Part shown: piece after piece, positions 61,158 through 64,000 of the stretch | Layout: every line of letters begins with the position of its first letter | Position numbering within the stretch: position 1 is the first letter of the stretch | Source of the DNA: Rosellinia necatrix | Taxonomy: Eukaryota > Ascomycota > Sordariomycetes > Xylariales > Xylariaceae | DNA: 64,000 nucleotides | Assembly: GCA_021209875.1 (NCBI GenBank) | Contig: JAGYVD010000010.1 | Location: forward strand, 2,728,001 to 2,792,000 | Reading direction: 5' to 3' | The notes under the pieces: model-generated | The model's input: the letters and a program-made list of their open reading frames with translations, nothing else | Database searches by the model: none | Told to the model about the DNA's origin: nothing | Translations under genes and position numbers: made by a program

Positions 61158-61733
61158 CGTGTATTCAATAGCAAGGAGCGAGTGTGGGCTGTTATGGGTG
61201 TTATAGTCTGTGTAATGAATGCTAGGCGTGGTCGCAATGCCAGTCGGCTAGTTGTTGAACGAGACGCGAGCGCAAAACGTTTGTCTTGGCTGAATGCGAT
61301 CAAAAAATTTCCAGCCTGAAAGAGGCTGAAAGAAATTCCTATCGGACTCAGTTCTGCGGAGTTAGATTGGTCAATCGCTCATCTGATTGGCTGTTGGTTC
61401 GTGGGGGCATGTTGGGATCTGTGGCTGAGTAGGGCTAGTACACGTCCACCAAATATAGGGTAAAGGGTACCTGCCTGCCTACCCACCTACACTACACTAT
61501 GAAGAGCTTCCAGGTGGGCAGTACCCATTTCGCTTAGTCGGGTACCACACAACAGCTATGCCCACCTAGTGTAGAATGCACACTAAAACTACCTAGCCAA
61601 CTCCACTAATTTTTTCTGAAGCTGATTGCATCTCGCTCCCGCTCTGCTTCCTACTGACATTCTGCAAACTCGCTCTTCGATAGGCAATTGAGTTTGATAA
61701 AATGAAGAAACTCCATCCCCGGATCGCCCCGAA
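61158..61733. promoter_or_regulatory. Divergent promoter region between RPB6 and the TFIIIA-like gene
   Basis: 576 bp between two start codons pointing apart. It holds TACCTGCCTGCCTACCCACCTACACTAC-like pyrimidine words near 61,468-61,497 and no gene. Both products serve RNA polymerase function, so shared control is possible. Confidence 0.4.
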
Positions 61734-63402
61734 ATGAAAAGAGCGGCGGCGGAAGCACCGGAGGGGCTCCCTCTGCCCAAGAGAGGCCGAATCAATGCTC
61801 CGGCCCTCGCTGGTACGCCGGGCTCCCGCATCCAAGCCCAGCTCACAAGCCAACTCACCGTGTCGTTCTGTAGCAAACCCCGAGCCCGGCCTCGAGCTAG
61901 ATGGCGGCGATGCCTCCGATACCGAGTCGCACTATACCGAAAACACAGCCAGCTTCCCGGCCGACACCCCCCTGACACCGCTCAGCCCTGCCCGAAAGTG
62001 GCCGTCCGACCTCAAGACCATCAAATGCACGTATCCCAACTGCCACAAGACCTTCAACCGGCCCGCCCGCCTTGCCGCGCATCTGCGATCTCACAATAAC
62101 GAGCGCCCGTTCGTCTGTCCGTACCCCGACTGTGACAAGAACTACATCGAAGAGAAGCATCTCAAGCAGCACATCAAGGGCTCTCACACGGAAGAGAGAA
62201 ATCATGTCTGCCCCTACGAAGGCTGTGGAAAGCAGTTCATGACCGCCACGCGCCTCCGGAGGCACCAGTTGGTCCACGAGGGTGAGGAGCGATTCAGATG
62301 TCGGGATTTCCCGCCCTGCAACCAGAGCTTCCGCAAGCACCAGACGCTGCAGCGCCACATCCGAACCGAGCACCACCGCCAGTCGGCATTCCCATGCAAC
62401 TACCGGGACGACGAATCGAGCCCTATCTGTGGACAGGGATTCAATACCGCCGCCACTTTGCGACGGCATCAGGAACGTGACCACGGGGAAAACCGTTTTT
62501 GGTGCGATGAATGTGCCGCCCAGAAGAACGACCAGGGCGACGACAAGAAGGTGGGGTTCCCGACGCTGGGGCTTCTGCAAGCTCATATGAAACGTTGCCA
62601 TGTCAACTGTATGTTTTGCAACAAGTCTTGCGATGGACGGGAAGAACTGGAGAGGCACATTGAATCCGACCATCACAAGCCCCTCGAGGAGCGTAAGATG
62701 GTCACCTGTACGTGGCCAGGATGTACCAAATCCTTCACGCGGACATCAAACTTAAATGTGCACATTCGGAGCGCCCATAAGCGTGTCCGTTTTGTCTGTG
62801 GCGAGTTTGACTTGAGCAAAACGGAAGACTTGGCGACCTGGTCAAATTCGCAAGGGTGTGGGCAGGCCTTCGGTCTTAAACTCGCCCTGGAAAACCATGT
62901 GCGCTATGTACATCTGAGGCGCGACAGGCCAGAGCCCCGGGTTTTGGCGGCTCGGCCGCCCAGATCCACCGCAACGGCCGCTGCGGCCGATCCTACCATG
63001 CTAGAGCAGCTGGTGGGTGTTGGCGAAAAATCCAGGAGAACGATACCGTGCAGTTTCTCAGGCTGCCATCTGAAGTTCACGTATAGTGGCGAATTGGAGG
63101 CTCATATCCAAGAGGAACACCAAATAGAGAAGGCTCTTCTCGATAGTATTGGCGAGCCCGGCACGCTGTCAGGGCCCACGACGGCCTTCCAAGACGCTGT
63201 GCAGGGGATGACGGAATGGGAAATGGACTACGGTGGGGAGACCTTCTGGGTTGGGGCCGGCCCGAGTATGGAAGCGATGAACACCGGCACAGGTGGGATG
63301 GATGATGAATGGCTCCGGGATGAGGCCGAGATGAAGAGGCTGATTGGCCCCGATGAACTTACTGGCCTGATTGACCCATCACTGGGGTCGTCGTCCCTAT
63401 GA
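61734..63402 (+). CDS. TFIIIA-like C2H2 zinc-finger protein (535 aa, 2 exons, ten fingers)
   Basis: Exons 61734-61812 and 61874-63402 join in frame (536 codons). The N-terminus MKRAAAEAPEGLPLPKRGR is basic. About ten C2H2 fingers run from residue ~85: for example CTYPNCHKTF...HLRSH, CPYPDCDKNY...HIKGSH, CPYEGCGKQF...HQLVH, then less regular ones, a CxxC finger (CMFCNKSCDG), CTWPGCTKSF, and after a ~60-residue spacer a last finger CSFSGCHLKF...HIQEEH. Close packing with TFIIIA-like linkers and a distant last finger fits fungal transcription factor IIIA, which binds the internal control region of 5S rRNA genes and recruits TFIIIC/TFIIIB and Pol III. An acidic tail follows. A downstream in-frame ATG (61795) exists but lies within the intron of the preferred model. 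A generic C2H2 regulator is the alternative. Confidence 0.85.
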
Positions 63403-64000
63403 AATGTACAACTACACTCAAAAGTTTATGATGATACCCTTTGACTTTGAGACGGCGGATATGAGATTACGGTAGCCCAGATACATGACCGGACCAACTG
63501 ATGCGCAAATCGAAGTGTATAACAAGTATGGGCCGGGTTCAAACAGTCCTAGATTCCTACGGCCCGTGAGGTTCGCGAAGTCGCCGCTTGATTGGATAGC
63601 AGCTGAAACTGTTCTGGTTGGATCGAGTCTGTGTTTGGTTTCATCCCATGCAGTCGGTCAGCATACGCATCCTATATTGAGCACTAACGGGGAAATGCTG
63701 CCCTACCAGCATCGCACTTAGTGTACATACCTCGCTTAGCTATTCAATCCCACTCTACGGACTCACTCAATGACACTCGTCGGTACCTTAACAAGCCCCT
63801 GTGTAAACGTGCCGCGCTGGCAACAGGCGCGTTGGTCTTTCTATCACCCGTTCTATTCTAGTACCGCGGAGTCAGCCTCATGTTGGTTGGGCCCAAAACA
63901 CATAATTATCCTTCATACTCGGTGTCTAGCTTTGTTTAGATTGCAACTATGGCCTGATTGCCATTGCATCTTTTTTTTTTTTTTTTTAAGAGCTTAGTGC
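63403..64000. other. Intergenic at window end, nothing recognised
   Basis: 3' flank of the TFIIIA-like gene, a T-tract at about 63,971-63,987, and short frames without family features. A gene may begin beyond the window. Confidence 0.35.

Noticed and set aside
61897..62676. Minus-strand frame of 259 codons
   Set aside because: Antisense to the zinc-finger exon of the TFIIIA-like gene, without domain features.

Overview
The window looks like nuclear chromosomal DNA of a filamentous ascomycete, most likely a sordariomycete. Genes are split by short introns (about 48-90 bp) with GT-AG borders and CTAAC-like branch sites. AT-rich islands look RIP-mutated. The families present are typical of such fungi: Zn2Cys6 regulators, a Clr5-ankyrin protein, a DUF7025-type AAA ATPase and a PKS-NRPS. 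I re-joined exons by hand; every spliced model given here stays in frame end to end.

Layout. 1-4.74 kb is a gene-free AT-rich island, probably a decayed transposon. 6.2-23.7 kb is accessory sequence: an AAA ATPase, a protein joining a degenerate NTPase-like region to a nucleoside phosphorylase domain, an unknown basic protein, a secreted intradiol ring-cleavage dioxygenase, an F-box protein, and a Clr5-ankyrin gene broken by four in-frame stops. A lone Zn2Cys6 regulator lies at 25.7-27.1 kb. A gene-poor belt follows (27.1-30.2 kb) with a possible MITE, short tandem repeats and a second AT-rich island carrying GTACGTAC-centred repeats.

30.2-48.7 kb is a compact biosynthetic cluster: an MFS transporter (508 aa), a divergent Zn2Cys6 regulator (710 aa), and a nine-exon PKS-NRPS hybrid (3,998 aa; KS-AT-DH-MT-pseudoER-KR-ACP-C-A-T-R). 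The likely division of labour is that the regulator switches the cluster on, the synthase makes a methylated polyketide joined to one amino acid and releases it through the terminal reductase-type domain, and the transporter exports the product. No trans-enoyl reductase, P450 or other tailoring gene is visible beside it. A 13-bp tandem array repeating CGG triplets lies in the shared transporter/regulator promoter.

51.3-63.4 kb is conserved housekeeping DNA: an AFI1/SPA polarity protein, S-formylglutathione hydrolase, a small eight-cysteine secreted protein, RNA polymerase subunit RPB6 (with one GC-AG intron), and a divergent ten-finger TFIIIA-like protein. No rRNA, tRNA or CRISPR array was recognised. 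Functions are inferred from motifs read by eye; no database search was possible.
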